Assembly (NCBI GenBank): GCA_030762895.1
Contig: CM061069.1
Location: 106,715,669-106,779,668 of the forward strand
From: Sophora flavescens
Taxonomy: Eukaryota; Streptophyta; Magnoliopsida; Fabales; Fabaceae
Direction of reading: 5' to 3'
DNA: 64,000 nt
The notes under the pieces were generated by a model, which was given only the letters and a program-made list of their open reading frames with translations, was not told the DNA's origin and searched no databases. Shown in pieces: positions 20,901-30,600 of the stretch (within the stretch, counting starts at the first letter, position 1; every line of letters begins with the position of its first letter). The translations under genes were made by a program, and so were the position numbers.

Positions 20901-22739
20901 ACGAATACAGAGAAATACTAGCAACACACCCTTTTAACGATTTTCTTCAATACACTACTGATTATTGGATGAATATTTCATATGGATACACCACATAAAA
21001 TTCATGATTCTACATGAAATTCATCCAACAACAAAGAGTGTTGAAGAAAGTGTTAAAAAGAGTACATTAGTAATATATATGTGCCAATGCATATCTAGAC
21101 CAATGCTAATATTTGTATGTTAGAAATTATTTACAATCATTTTTAATTTCTTGTATCACTTTTTCTTTTTAAATATATACATTATAGTCTTTCTTTTGTC
21201 CAAATAAAGAGGGTGGGCCTTAGCGATATCGTAAGACCAGTGTCTTGTGATAAGTAGTCACCGAGTAATCTATACCCTATTAAACGGGAGTCTCGTGACC
21301 AAGGCCGGCTCAACATATGTTGAAGCCTAAAGCGAATGTTTATAATGAGACTTTTTTAAAACTAATAAAAATATTTTTATAAAAATAATATTATATTAAA
21401 ATTTATTTTTATTGTAATTTTTTATATTTTTAAAGAGAAATTATTATGATTGATGTAAATATTTGTTGTATGTGTATATGCAACCACACTTAAAAAGAGA
21501 AAAAAAATATATTGTATATAACAAAACAAACATAAATAAAATATATTTTGAATTTGAGACTTAAAATCCTTATAAAATTGAAAATTTTTTTGAGGCCTAA
21601 AACCGCTGCTTTAGTAGCTTTATGCTTAGGCCGGCTGGACCACCCTTCTTATTAAATAAATTATAAAATGATGTGAGAACTTTAATAGGTAAATATCATT
21701 TTTTTATTCCTCGAACCATTATTTTAGAAAAATGATAAATGGACACACTTATGGGACACAAATACATGGATACTGTATGAGTATACTATACATGTCATTA
21801 TTTTATTCATTTCCCACTGACTGTTGTTCAGAAATTCCTAATACCTATATGGTGTTCATGTATTTGTGTCTAAGGAGTATGTCCGTTTATCATTTCTCTT
21901 GTTTTAAACTTTATCTACAATATTGAAGTACCAGTGATGAATAGTGTGTATCGTTAGTAGGTAGGACATAACTATGACCCATACGTTGAGTGGAACAGTA
22001 TTGAATTATTATCCTAATTTACCCAAGAATTTGTCTATACATATGTTAATGTTGCTGGCCATTTGTCTCCTTTATGAATGCTCATATTTTTAGTTCCACT
22101 CGTGAATATTCTTTTAGGAAGAGGACAAGGCTAGGCTGGTGCAGGAAACAGGCTTGCAATTAAAGCAAATAAATAATTGGTTCATAAATCAAAGGAAAAG
22201 GAATTGGCATACTAATGCTTCGTCTTCTAGTGGCTCCAAAAGCAAGCGTAAGAGGTGGGTTAGTTAATAGTTGCCTAGCTACTTTATGTTATTACAAACC
22301 ATGCATTATCCTTTACAACGAAGGTTTTAAATCTAGGTCCGAAACCAAAATTTGGGCTGCAACATGTTGATTTTGAGAGTCGCTGAAACTGCATCGTGAT
22401 CATAATTATAGTCTCATCGACCACATTTTCTCATAATATCCGCAACGTAACCGCGACCACGATTTAAAACCTTGTTTACAAACAATAATTTGTTATTCCA
22501 TTTTGGTGTATCATATTCTATCATCATCAATAATATCTTATCACATATTTTATCTTTCTAAAATTACCTGAAATTTTAAGTTATGATGTTATTGGTGGAG
22601 ACAGGATGTGATACATCAAAATGAGACAATAAGACAATAGATCTTCATCTATCCTTTAGAGTTGTACATAGATGCTGATATAGTGGTACTTTTGGATATT
22701 AGTGGTGCAGGTGAAACTAGTAACCAGAGCTTAATGTGA
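15792..22739 (+). CDS. Class II KNOTTED1-like homeobox (KNAT3-like) transcription factor
   Basis: The protein is a nuclear TALE-homeodomain regulator. Class II KNOX proteins act with BELL partners in organ differentiation and often oppose class I KNOX genes (family knowledge). Exons, all with GT-AG introns: 15792-16280, 18984-19104, 20456-20649, 20757-20888, 22118-22254, 22703-22739. They sum to 1110 nt and close exactly in frame, giving 369 aa. It starts MAFHH like KNAT3 and has a Gln/Gly-rich N-terminus. KNOX1 is at about aa 97-140 (HPLYEQMLSAHVSCLRIATP) and KNOX2 at about 155-204. An acidic MSDDEDD linker follows, then ELK at about 261-285 and the three-amino-acid-loop homeodomain at about 279-342. 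That homeodomain has the Pro-Tyr-Pro loop (309-311) and WFINQRKRNW (333-342). If intron 5 is retained, the protein instead ends four residues into it. The start follows a pyrimidine-rich leader. The paralogue number cannot be told. Confidence 0.95.
17911..17959. repeat. TA dinucleotide microsatellite in KNOX intron 1
   Basis: About 49 bp of uninterrupted TA repeat, roughly 1 kb before exon 2. Useful as a polymorphic marker; no function is implied. Confidence 0.95.
18000..18136 (-). mobile_element. SINE in KNOX intron 1, antisense to the gene
   Basis: Read on the - strand: GGTTGGTTTAGTGGAGCATGACA (box A-like, 18131-18109) followed by GCAGGTTCGAGCCCCC (box B, near 18085-18070). This is a strong tRNA-like pair. 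The body continues toward 18000. Confidence 0.65.
19554..19832. mobile_element. MITE in KNOX intron 2
   Basis: AGGGTCTGTTTG at the left is mirrored by CAAACAGACCCT at the right (12 perfect bases). The interior is rich in AGCTTAT/ATAAGCT words, like the element at 4406-4730. Flanks are TTA and AAA, so the duplication is not clear. About 279 bp. Confidence 0.8.
20916..21072. mobile_element. Small MITE in KNOX intron 4
   Basis: The left end TACTAGCAACACACCC...TTTTCTTCAA is mirrored imperfectly by TTGAAGAAAGTGTT...ATTAGTA at the right, giving arms of about 35 bp. The element begins only 27 bp after the exon 4 splice donor at 20889, yet the donor (ACT|GTAAGT) is intact. Confidence 0.7.
22499..22623. 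mobile_element. Small MITE in KNOX intron 5
   Basis: CATTTTGGTGTATCA is mirrored by TGATACATCAAAATG with one mismatch, enclosing an AT-rich core of about 95 bp. A related but more diverged sequence is at about 25170-25265. Confidence 0.7.
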
Positions 22740-23495
22740 AGTGAATGGACATACAGTGTTTGGAACAGATAAGGAAACTGTCGCTATTCTTCATTTTATG
22801 CGACACTAGTGGGATTCATAGGACCAATGCTCACAACCGTGACAATGGAATGGTGGAATATGGATGTTAAAGTGGGATTTATGTTACAATCACTGTTTAG
22901 AAATAGTATTTAACTATTTATTACTTGGTTCAATTACAGAAAAACCTAGTTTTGTTTGGTATATGAGGCTGCTGCTTGTGATACCTGATATCGTTGCAGG
23001 CACAATTTAATGTTTAATAGGTATCTTTGAAAGCATGCTGATACATAATATTTGTAACGTATTACTCTGACAAAGTTTTTGTGAAAAAATTAATATAAAA
23101 ATCCTTGATTACTGCAAATGTTATGATAAGTTTGACTTGTTAAACATGGTTTAGTACGACTAATATTAATTTTTGGTATGTTTCTCTTGGTATTACTTCC
23201 TGGCAATATAGCACTAAAAACTTGACGTGTCCACGACAAGTGTACCACATCTTGTAAAGTATATAACACGGTGGAGTATCGAGTATCGTATAAGAATTGC
23301 ATACAAATCGTCAATCAAGCTAGTATCTAGACTTATCTTTGACATGAAGTCAAATTTATGACTCCAAGTATCTCATAAACAATCCTATGAAATTATCCTT
23401 GATCTAATTATTTATTATATTCTAATTCCAAATTCTTGTTGAATGTTAAATTCTTCAGATTGATTATAAGCTCATTCCTTGGTGAAACACCAACA
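22740..23495 (+). other. KNOX 3' untranslated region and downstream spacer
   Basis: No other gene is visible. The 3' UTR presumably lies in the first few hundred bases after 22739. Several AT-rich polyadenylation-like stretches occur at 22900-23100, but no single signal stands out. Confidence 0.45.
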
Positions 23496-23695
23496 TGTAA
23501 TTGGTTCGAGTGATAATAGGTTTTGACCCTTTAAAGAAGTGGTTGGTGGTTCGACTCCTGACTCTTGTATATAAAAAAAAAACTTGGTTGGGAGGGATAA
23601 TCCTTAAATGTTGTCCAAGTCCCTTGATAGAGATTAGTCATTATTTTCAACGATGGATACTTCGTACAAATGACACGGTGAACAGAAAAAAAAAA
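23496..23695 (+). mobile_element. tRNA-derived SINE-like element
   Basis: TTGGTTCGAGTGATAATAGG (box A-like, about 23500) and GGTGGTTCGACTCCTGA (box B, about 23546-23562) are followed by an A-run and a body ending near an A-rich tract at 23686-23696. The head is similar to the antisense SINE at 15125-15275. Confidence 0.65.
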
Positions 23696-24089
23696 ATTCT
23701 TGGTGAAAAACCTTACCTAAATCATATTAGCAAGCCTAATCAGCATTCCCTCGGGCCAAATTAACATGCCAAGACCACATAAATTAAGCAATGTTTCCCT
23801 AGAGTAACTCAATTGATGGTAGTAATTGCAAGTAGCAAATTCATATTTCACCATTCGTATCATAAATATTAGCCCAACACAACAATTGAATGGTGATGAA
23901 GCATCACAAACATTAAACATATCAATTGATACTCAACAAAGGAAAATATTCATAAGATAATTCAATTAAAGAAAAAATTTCATCAATATCAAATGATTTT
24001 GTAGACATTAATTACATCTCTATACAAATGCTCCAAATTCTAGGAGGCACTTAAGCTGACTCAATATAAACAAAAATATAAAAGTTGCC
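23696..24089. other. Spacer, possibly more Ty3/gypsy remnant
   Basis: About 390 bp with no supported gene, between the SINE and recognisable gypsy integrase-tail sequence. It may be the decayed region downstream of the pol gene. Confidence 0.35.
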
Positions 24090-24187
24090 GCACTTTTGGT
24101 AGATAGATCGCGTACCAAAGTCTCATCTACCTTTAGATTTTTCAACTCAAGATAAGACTTCAATTGCTGTCCATTTACTTCAAAAGG

Positions 24188-24432
24188 AGGCTAAATTATA
24201 TTTTTGGTCTTTTATCTTTATTTTAGGTTTTAATTTGGTCACTATTTTTTTTTTGAAATTGTCTCTTATCTTTGTTTTAGGTTTCAATGTGATCTTTTCC
24301 ATTTAAATTGTGGTACGGAGAGGGTCACATTGAACTTTTGCAAAATAAAAGACTATTTTGACACAAAAAATAAAAGAGAGATTAAATTGAACGTAAAATA
24401 AAGATAAGGGACTAAAAATATAATTTAACCTT
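24188..24432. mobile_element. MITE inserted in the gypsy remnant (AGGCTAAATTATATTTTTGGTC ends)
   Basis: The left end AGGCTAAATTATATTTTTGG is mirrored at the right by CTAAAAATATAATTTAACCTT. Gypsy coding motifs lie immediately on both sides, so the insertion splits the gypsy gene just before the FEVNGQQ motif. Length is about 245 bp. The long arms suggest a Mutator-type MITE, but a 9-bp duplication is not clear. Confidence 0.75.
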
Positions 24433-24591
24433 AAAAGTATTACCATCCTTGAGATTCTCTATCTCAAAAACACCATGAGGTAGTCAATCCTCACAACATA
24501 TGGGCCAGACCACTTGGATCTCAGTTTACCTAGAAATAAATGTAAGCCCGAGTTGTATAAAAACATTTTTTGATCAAGCCGGTGTGTGTTT

Positions 24592-24900
24592 GGATAAACG
24601 TTTGATAAAAGTGATTTTGAATGAAATTGATCCTGTAAAATTGATTTGGTTAGAATTGATTTGAAGTGAAATGATTTATGTTTCGATGTTTTTATTTTGA
24701 AAGCAAGTTTGATGTAAAATTTAGTATAAATTTTTTAACCCAATGCAAAAACTACTTTTTGTAGCTTCTACTAAGAATCGCTTCTGAAGGCAGAATCAAA
24801 TTTACCTGACGGCAACCAAATACCTCATTTTTACTGAAATCACGTTTGACAGGGTATAATCAATTCTGAAGGTTTCCAACGTGAAACCAAACACACACAT
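24592..24900. mobile_element. MITE inserted in the gypsy remnant (TGTGTGTTTGG ends)
   Basis: TGTGTGTTTGG at the left is mirrored by CCAAACACACACA at the right. The interior contains complementary AAATTGATTTTG-type words. It separates two gypsy integrase-tail motifs. About 309 bp. Confidence 0.75.
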
Positions 24901-25530
24901 ATTCATATAGATACTAATACCATGCACTCTCTTCCTCTTATCCTTATAAGACTTGCACCCCGATAAGCATCCTCTTGAACTTCTAGTAAATTGAAATTAA
25001 GTTTTCTTTCATTGCAAACTTCATCCAACTCATAGTTAAGATGTTTGTTAGAGTAATATGTTCTATGCTCTAACACAACTAGGAGATGACACACCTTAAC
25101 ATAAGCATGTCTATATGGAGGGATAAATATCTGTTGTCTAACTTTGCTGTTCATATATCCACCAATACTACTTTGTCACATATTCTATTTTTCTAACATT
25201 TCATGAAATTTTAACTAATATGCCAAGATAATGTAGGTGGAGATATGATGTGTGACAATAAAGTGAGATAACAAATCTTCATCCGAAATAGAGACAACCT
25301 AATAAGAGTCTTAAATTTTGAGGTATGCCCATTATTGGACACATCAACTTGCCCATTGCTTTGTGGATGATAAGGGGTAACTACCTTATGATTATGCATA
25401 TGTTTTAAAAAGGCTCAAAGGTCCTATTACAAAAATGCTTACTCTCATCACCAATGATAGCCCGTGGTGTCCCAAAACGTGCAAAAATATTTTCTTTATA
25501 AAATCGGACTACCATGACCAACAATTGTTG

Positions 25531-26236
25531 TTATCAAGAATCAATATGAGAATTTTTTTTTCCAAAACTAATTTGAGTGGCATTATTTTTCTCATGAAAA
25601 AAGGAAGAGTGAAGCTTTCTCTAATATTATCGTTTAGTGAGTGTAGAGAAGAAATTTCGTTCGTTCTTTTTTTTTTTTTTAATTGTTTCGCAGTTCGAGT
25701 GAGTGAGGGGTATTTGAAGGGTATGATTGGTGTGCAAGTTGCTGAGGGGAAAATTCCCATTTACCTTCGTATAATAGAAGGTCAAAAGCAAATCCGTGTG
25801 TTAAAAGATTCTTTGGCAATTGGCACAAAGTAAAGGGAAAGAATGATTAGTTGTCAAAAGGTCTTAGATTGGTACACGCATCCTTCTAGAGTACATCTAT
25901 CCATACCTTTTCTTATGTTATCATTTCACCACTCAATTTACTTCCCCATCTTCCATTTTGTTTTGAAAAAGATAATTGTTTAGACTAGTTTGGTCTTCAA
26001 TTGGTTGGTGGTTCACCATGCTACAAGTCCTGTTTCTTTTCATGTCAATCTATTGAGGAAAATTGAGCAAGAGGAAGGGAAAAAAGAAAAAAGAAAAAAG
26101 AAAAAGAAGGGAAGACACATGATTTGGACAAAAAAATTATCTTTACATAATGAATAATGATTGTGCCCATGAAAAATACTAACAAGTGAACAAATTTAAG
26201 CAACAAAATCTCTTCAAAAACGAACATAAAGAATAA
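25531..26236. other. Spacer between gypsy remnant and small gene
   Basis: No supported gene. A 132-codon + strand frame (25435-25833) starts inside the gypsy remnant and has no recognised motif. A purine-rich block (26060-26130) follows. The 3' UTR of the small - strand gene probably occupies the part just below 26236. Confidence 0.4.
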
Positions 26237-26671
26237 TCATAGTTTAGTTTGGAGACGTGCAGCTGGAAAAGGAGCTGTAAACCTGGCCGAGAAACTAGGA
26301 GGCATGTCTTCATCTTCACTCTGAACCCCACTGTTGAAGTTGAGAGCATAGCTGTGTTCATCATATTGAAACCTATTCTTCTGTTGCTTTTTGCCATAAC
26401 AGCTCATCTTTCTAATGAAAGTCTTCCATTTGGGACCTGCAATCACTTCTGAAACCTCCTTTATCTTCCTCAACTTGCAACTCAGCCAGGACTCCCCCTT
26501 TTTCTCAAGTAGCCCTTTACCTTCATCATGGCCTTGCAACCATCTCAACTGGAAAAGCCGAAAGCAACCATACTCACAGCCGCCGGGCTCTTGGTGGTCA
26601 TCGAAATCTTCGTCGTGTTCCACTGCCTCCACCAATGGCCTTCCCTCAAAAGCAACCATATTTTTAGACAA
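26237..26671 (-). CDS. Small plant-specific protein of unknown function (144 aa)
   Basis: An intact single-exon frame on the - strand with ATG at 26671 and TGA at 26239-26237. An acidic N-terminal segment (EHDEDFDDHQEP, about aa 18-29) precedes a Cys/aromatic patch (GCFRLFQLRW). A basic block follows, ending in EVSEVIAGPKWKTFIRK (about aa 72-88). The C-terminus is polar and ends in a Ser/Phe/Arg-rich tail. The AGPKWK-type block is one I associate with small uncharacterised plant proteins, sometimes labelled stress-induced; no biochemical role is known to me. A TATA-like box lies about 55 bp upstream of the ATG and codon use looks coding, so I take it as a real gene. It is convergent with the KNOX gene and upstream-to-downstream tandem with the kinase gene. 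Confidence 0.8.
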   Translation of the reverse strand: MSKNMVAFEGRPLVEAVEHDEDFDDHQEPGGCEYGCFRLFQLRWLQGHDEGKGLLEKKGESWLSCKLRKIKEVSEVIAGPKWKTFIRKMSCYGKKQQKNRFQYDEHSYALNFNSGVQSEDEDMPPSFSARFTAPFPAARLQTKL

Positions 26672-26726
26672 AGAATGAAGAGTTTGTGTGGAGTTGGAGA
26701 TGGAGGGGCTTTAGTTGTGTGGAAAG

Positions 26727-26735
26727 CATTTATAG
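26727..26735 (-). promoter_or_regulatory. TATA box of the small gene
   Basis: On the - strand CTATAAATG lies 56-64 bp upstream of the ATG at 26671, the right distance for a short leader. Confidence 0.6.
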
Positions 26736-26744
26736 GTGAAGATT

Positions 26745-27693
26745 ACAAGGAAAACAGATAGAAACGGAAAGGAGGAAATGTCAAAGAAAATGATGCTACA
26801 ACTGTCTTGGAAATGTTTCTCAAGAGTATTACGCGATATATCTGGCAAATGGCAATTCAATTGGCATGCCCGTCACTCCAGACATCATAATACAATTAAA
26901 TATTGAAAAAGAAAAGGAAATGAAAAATGAAGGATAAAGTCGGCTCCAACGGTAGGCTGTTTCATGCTCAGCTGTTGGTGGCTCCCACGTACAAGCTAAT
27001 TGCTGGGTCGGTCACAGGTCAAACCCATTACCCGTTAACTCCATTATTGGTATATCGACTTTGGATACTCAATAATAGACACCTAACTTGTGTGCAGAGA
27101 CTAAATAAGTGGCGAATTATTTGCTTCCTAACTTGCCATTTAAAATACTCACGAGTTTATCAAATCAAATTCAAAATCAACACTAAATTTGTTCGAATCC
27201 TACACTTGTTTTATCTATGTTCCACATGTAGCAATATTTATTTTGACCCAACTCAAATAAGTGATGATCTTTGTGCAAATAAGTGGTAACACAGTAACAT
27301 ACCACCAATGAATAATGAACACTTGAAAACATGGGAGTAATAATAACAACAACAGCTGATAAATGCTAAACTCTTTACATTACATATCCATATTTCCAAG
27401 CACTATAAAATATAAAAAAAAAAATATGAACAAAATTTTTCTTTTTCTTTTCCTTTTCCTTTTCTTTTCTACTATTAGAGGAAACGTCACACAATGTTCA
27501 TTGAGGTTTGGGTGTAATAGATGTTTATGCAGTAGTGCTAAAAGGCTTGACACTTGCTAACAACCTTAAGTTACTATCTGACACTAACAAACCTCACCTA
27601 TGGTATATATTGCACAAAGCATTGATCTGCCAGGTGGATGAAAACACGGACCAGAGACAAATCTGGGTTTCAGCATCCTGCAGTAGTAGGAAA
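26745..27693. other. Spacer and 3' untranslated region of the kinase gene
   Basis: No gene is supported. The kinase 3' UTR should lie in roughly 27350-27693. It includes a TTTTCTTTTTCTTTTCC pyrimidine run at about 27437-27470 on the + strand. The 26930-27300 part has short + strand frames without motifs. Confidence 0.45.
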
Positions 27694-30600
27694 TCATTTC
27701 TGCACTTGGCTCTGTGATGAAGCAGGTTGCTGCTGTTGATTTTGACCTTTGGGAGGGATCTTGGATGCCATGGAACGTAACTCACTGGCAATCTCAGTGA
27801 AGGTTGGTCTTTCTGATGGCTCTGATGACCAGCACCTCTCCATCAGCAATCTCCATTCCGGATCACAAGACTCTGGAACTGGAGGCCGCAAAGTGTTGCT
27901 CACAATACCACCTGAATTTTGTTTGGAAAAACCCACAGCTCAATAACCAAAAAGGTAGCAAATCAAAATATAAGTATGGATTAAAACCTTGGATTACCTA
28001 TGATAGCCCCATAGTGCAAATCAGCATATGGCTCTTCTCCAGTGAGGAGTTCCCACATGACAATACCAAATGAAAACACATCAACCTGAAACAACAAATA
28101 TTCAAACACAAAAACCAGTTTAGAGAACGACAAAATATGGAGGTATCAAAGTACACCACTGGTTCAAATAAGTTAAAGCATAAACCTTCTCTGAAACAAG
28201 GCTACTACTTCCGTTCAGCAGTTCTGGGGCCATCCAAGGTAGAGTTCCTCTCACGCCACCAGATATCAATGTCTGACATTTCACTTTGGATAGACCCAAG
28301 TCACCAACCTGGTATCAGAAACAGCAGTGTGAATGAATGAGCTATTAAACTCAATTGCTCCCTGCTAAAAGTAGAGCTGTGTTGTTGACCATGAAAGCAA
28401 GTACCATAGACCCTAAAATCAGTTACAAAAATTTCTGGGAAAAATATGGTGCTTATAATGTTACAGAAGTGGAGATAATTCTAAATCATCAGGTGATCAG
28501 TGTCAATTGCACTGCATGTGACCCAGAAAACTGAGAATGAGATGTTGGCAGATTTGGACAAGCAAGCATGGTTGGATAACACATTAGTCATTATAGTCGA
28601 GACTCGAGAGCAATCTATACATTTGCATCACAAAGAGCGCAAGGTGGAGAGAACAGGGAATAGATAGAGAACTGCAAGCATGGAAAAACCTAATCTACTT
28701 TGGCTTGTTGGAAGATCTTGATTCATATCTATGATTGGAATTTGGAACTATAGGAATAAAAAAAGTGGTTTATTCTTGTTCTAATACTTGAACTTGATCT
28801 TATCACACCATCAAAAGCAACAACACTAGAAACAAATATTTTTAAGAATTATAAAATCATCTCAAATTCAACGTCTATTTCTCATGTCTGCGTATAGCAA
28901 TTAATAAAAGTTAATAAAAAGTGAAAGCTCAAACATTCACATATCCTTTTAATGATAATGTACCCTACTGGCATAATGGTTCCAACTTATCTAATGGTCC
29001 CTCCCCTTTCCCAATAGCCAAAATTGATGGTAATAGCATCCTAGTCCTAGGCAAGAATGATAGCACAAAAGTAGTAGACAACCATATGCAACCAAAGCTA
29101 GCTAGCTAACTAACCTAACTATAGTGACGGATCAGGAGGTTTGACTATCCATGTCCCAGACAGAATGGTACAAAGAAACTCCAAATACAGCATCATCAAT
29201 AATTAAACTTTTGCAAACTGAGGTTTGCTCTGGTATTCCAGACTTCCAGCAGAATGACTCTTGCATTATTGCTACTCCCTCGTTTTAAAAATATAGGTCA
29301 TGCCTAGCGAGAATCCAAGTACAGTTAATCAAAAATAGGAAAGGGGGGGAGCCCTGGTTAACTAAACAGATATCTTCAAAAGTCATAATCATGCATAGTC
29401 AATCTAAAATATCACACTCCTAATATTAGCCTTTTTGATGAGTTAAATTCATTAAATCGGAGTAAAGCAGCAAAATTATCAATCTATCTCATCATGCTCC
29501 TTCAAGTAGAATCGCTTGAGCATATCCCAAAGTCTCGTCTTCAAAAAAACAACAGAACAAGATTATAGAATGTCACATTCTGCTCTGGACATATCACACC
29601 ATCACATTGAATTGATAAGAACCTCTATATAGAAGTTGGTGTGGTCATTGTTTACCTCCTTATATCAAAAATAAGGTAATGTATGTCTACTACATATGGA
29701 TACAGCAGAACAAGATTCCAAACATGACTACATCAGTATCAAAAAATTTAACCTTGCATATTGGGCGGTGTGGATCTCGGAGATTCACAAGCAAGTTGTC
29801 ACTTTTCAAGTCAAAGTGCACTATGTTTTTCCCATGCAGGTACTCCATACCAAAGGCCACATCCATTGCAATCAAAAGACGCTTGCGCTTGTCAAGATTC
29901 CTGATATGATCACATAAGTATCAAATGTTAATCATTATGGAAACAATTATATATTAAATACATGAACATGCTACCTCCCATTCTTCTGGAAAGCATTTCT
30001 TAGAGAACCATTAACCATATACTCTGTTACTGTTGCCACAGAACCTCCTGGGCCATCAAGCACAATACCATAGAAAGCTACCACATTTGGATGGTGCAAG
30101 TCAGCAAGCTTGATTGCTTCATTCCAAAAGTCAGATCTCTGCTTGATGCATAAACGGTGAAAGATGTAAGCTAGTTTGTTAGTTAGCAGAGTAGGGACAA
30201 TAGACATTAATAATGAGACACAGACCAAGCGTTCTTGCTCTGAAGGTTTTCCAGCAAAACACCTATCATTGATCCGCTTAATTGCAACATCAGTACCCCT
30301 CCATTTTCCATGATATACAGTCCCAAAGGTCCCAGAACCCAATTCTATAAGCTCTTCAAGGTCGGAATTCCTTATAACCTAGCAAAATTTCAACAGGAAG
30401 GTTTTAGATTAGCTGAGCTGGAACCATGAAAACATAGATGAGGAAACATACTACATACAACATTCAACCTGCAATGTTCCAATATCTGATGCTGGAAAGA
30501 CGAAATTTGCCTTCTCTGAGATCTTGCTCTTGGTATCCTAGAAGGGAAAAAGTAATGGAATTTGTAATAATAATTATGACAATGAGCATGATGATCACAC

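Larger units (their letters stand above)
24090..25530 (-). pseudogene. Ty3/gypsy retrotransposon pol remnant (integrase C-terminal half)
   Basis: On the - strand, about 25500-25380 encodes an integrase-core-like FARFGTPRAIIGDESKHFC. This runs into VVTPYHPQSNGQVDVSN (about 25385-25335), the hallmark of Ty3/gypsy integrases. After a break, 25154-24903 encodes the (T/I)PPYRHAY...ACHLLV-type segment with the typical LEHRTYY and LNYELDE continuation. About 24560-24470 gives a GKLRSKWSGP-type motif, and about 24180-24090 a PFEVNGQQLK motif, the usual C-terminal end. Stops and frameshifts are frequent. Two MITEs interrupt it (24188-24432 and 24592-24900). It is a dead fragment with no LTRs recognised nearby. 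Confidence 0.85.

Noticed and set aside
25435..25833. 132-codon + strand frame
   Set aside because: It begins antisense to the gypsy integrase remnant and crosses a long T-run; no recognised motif or splice context.
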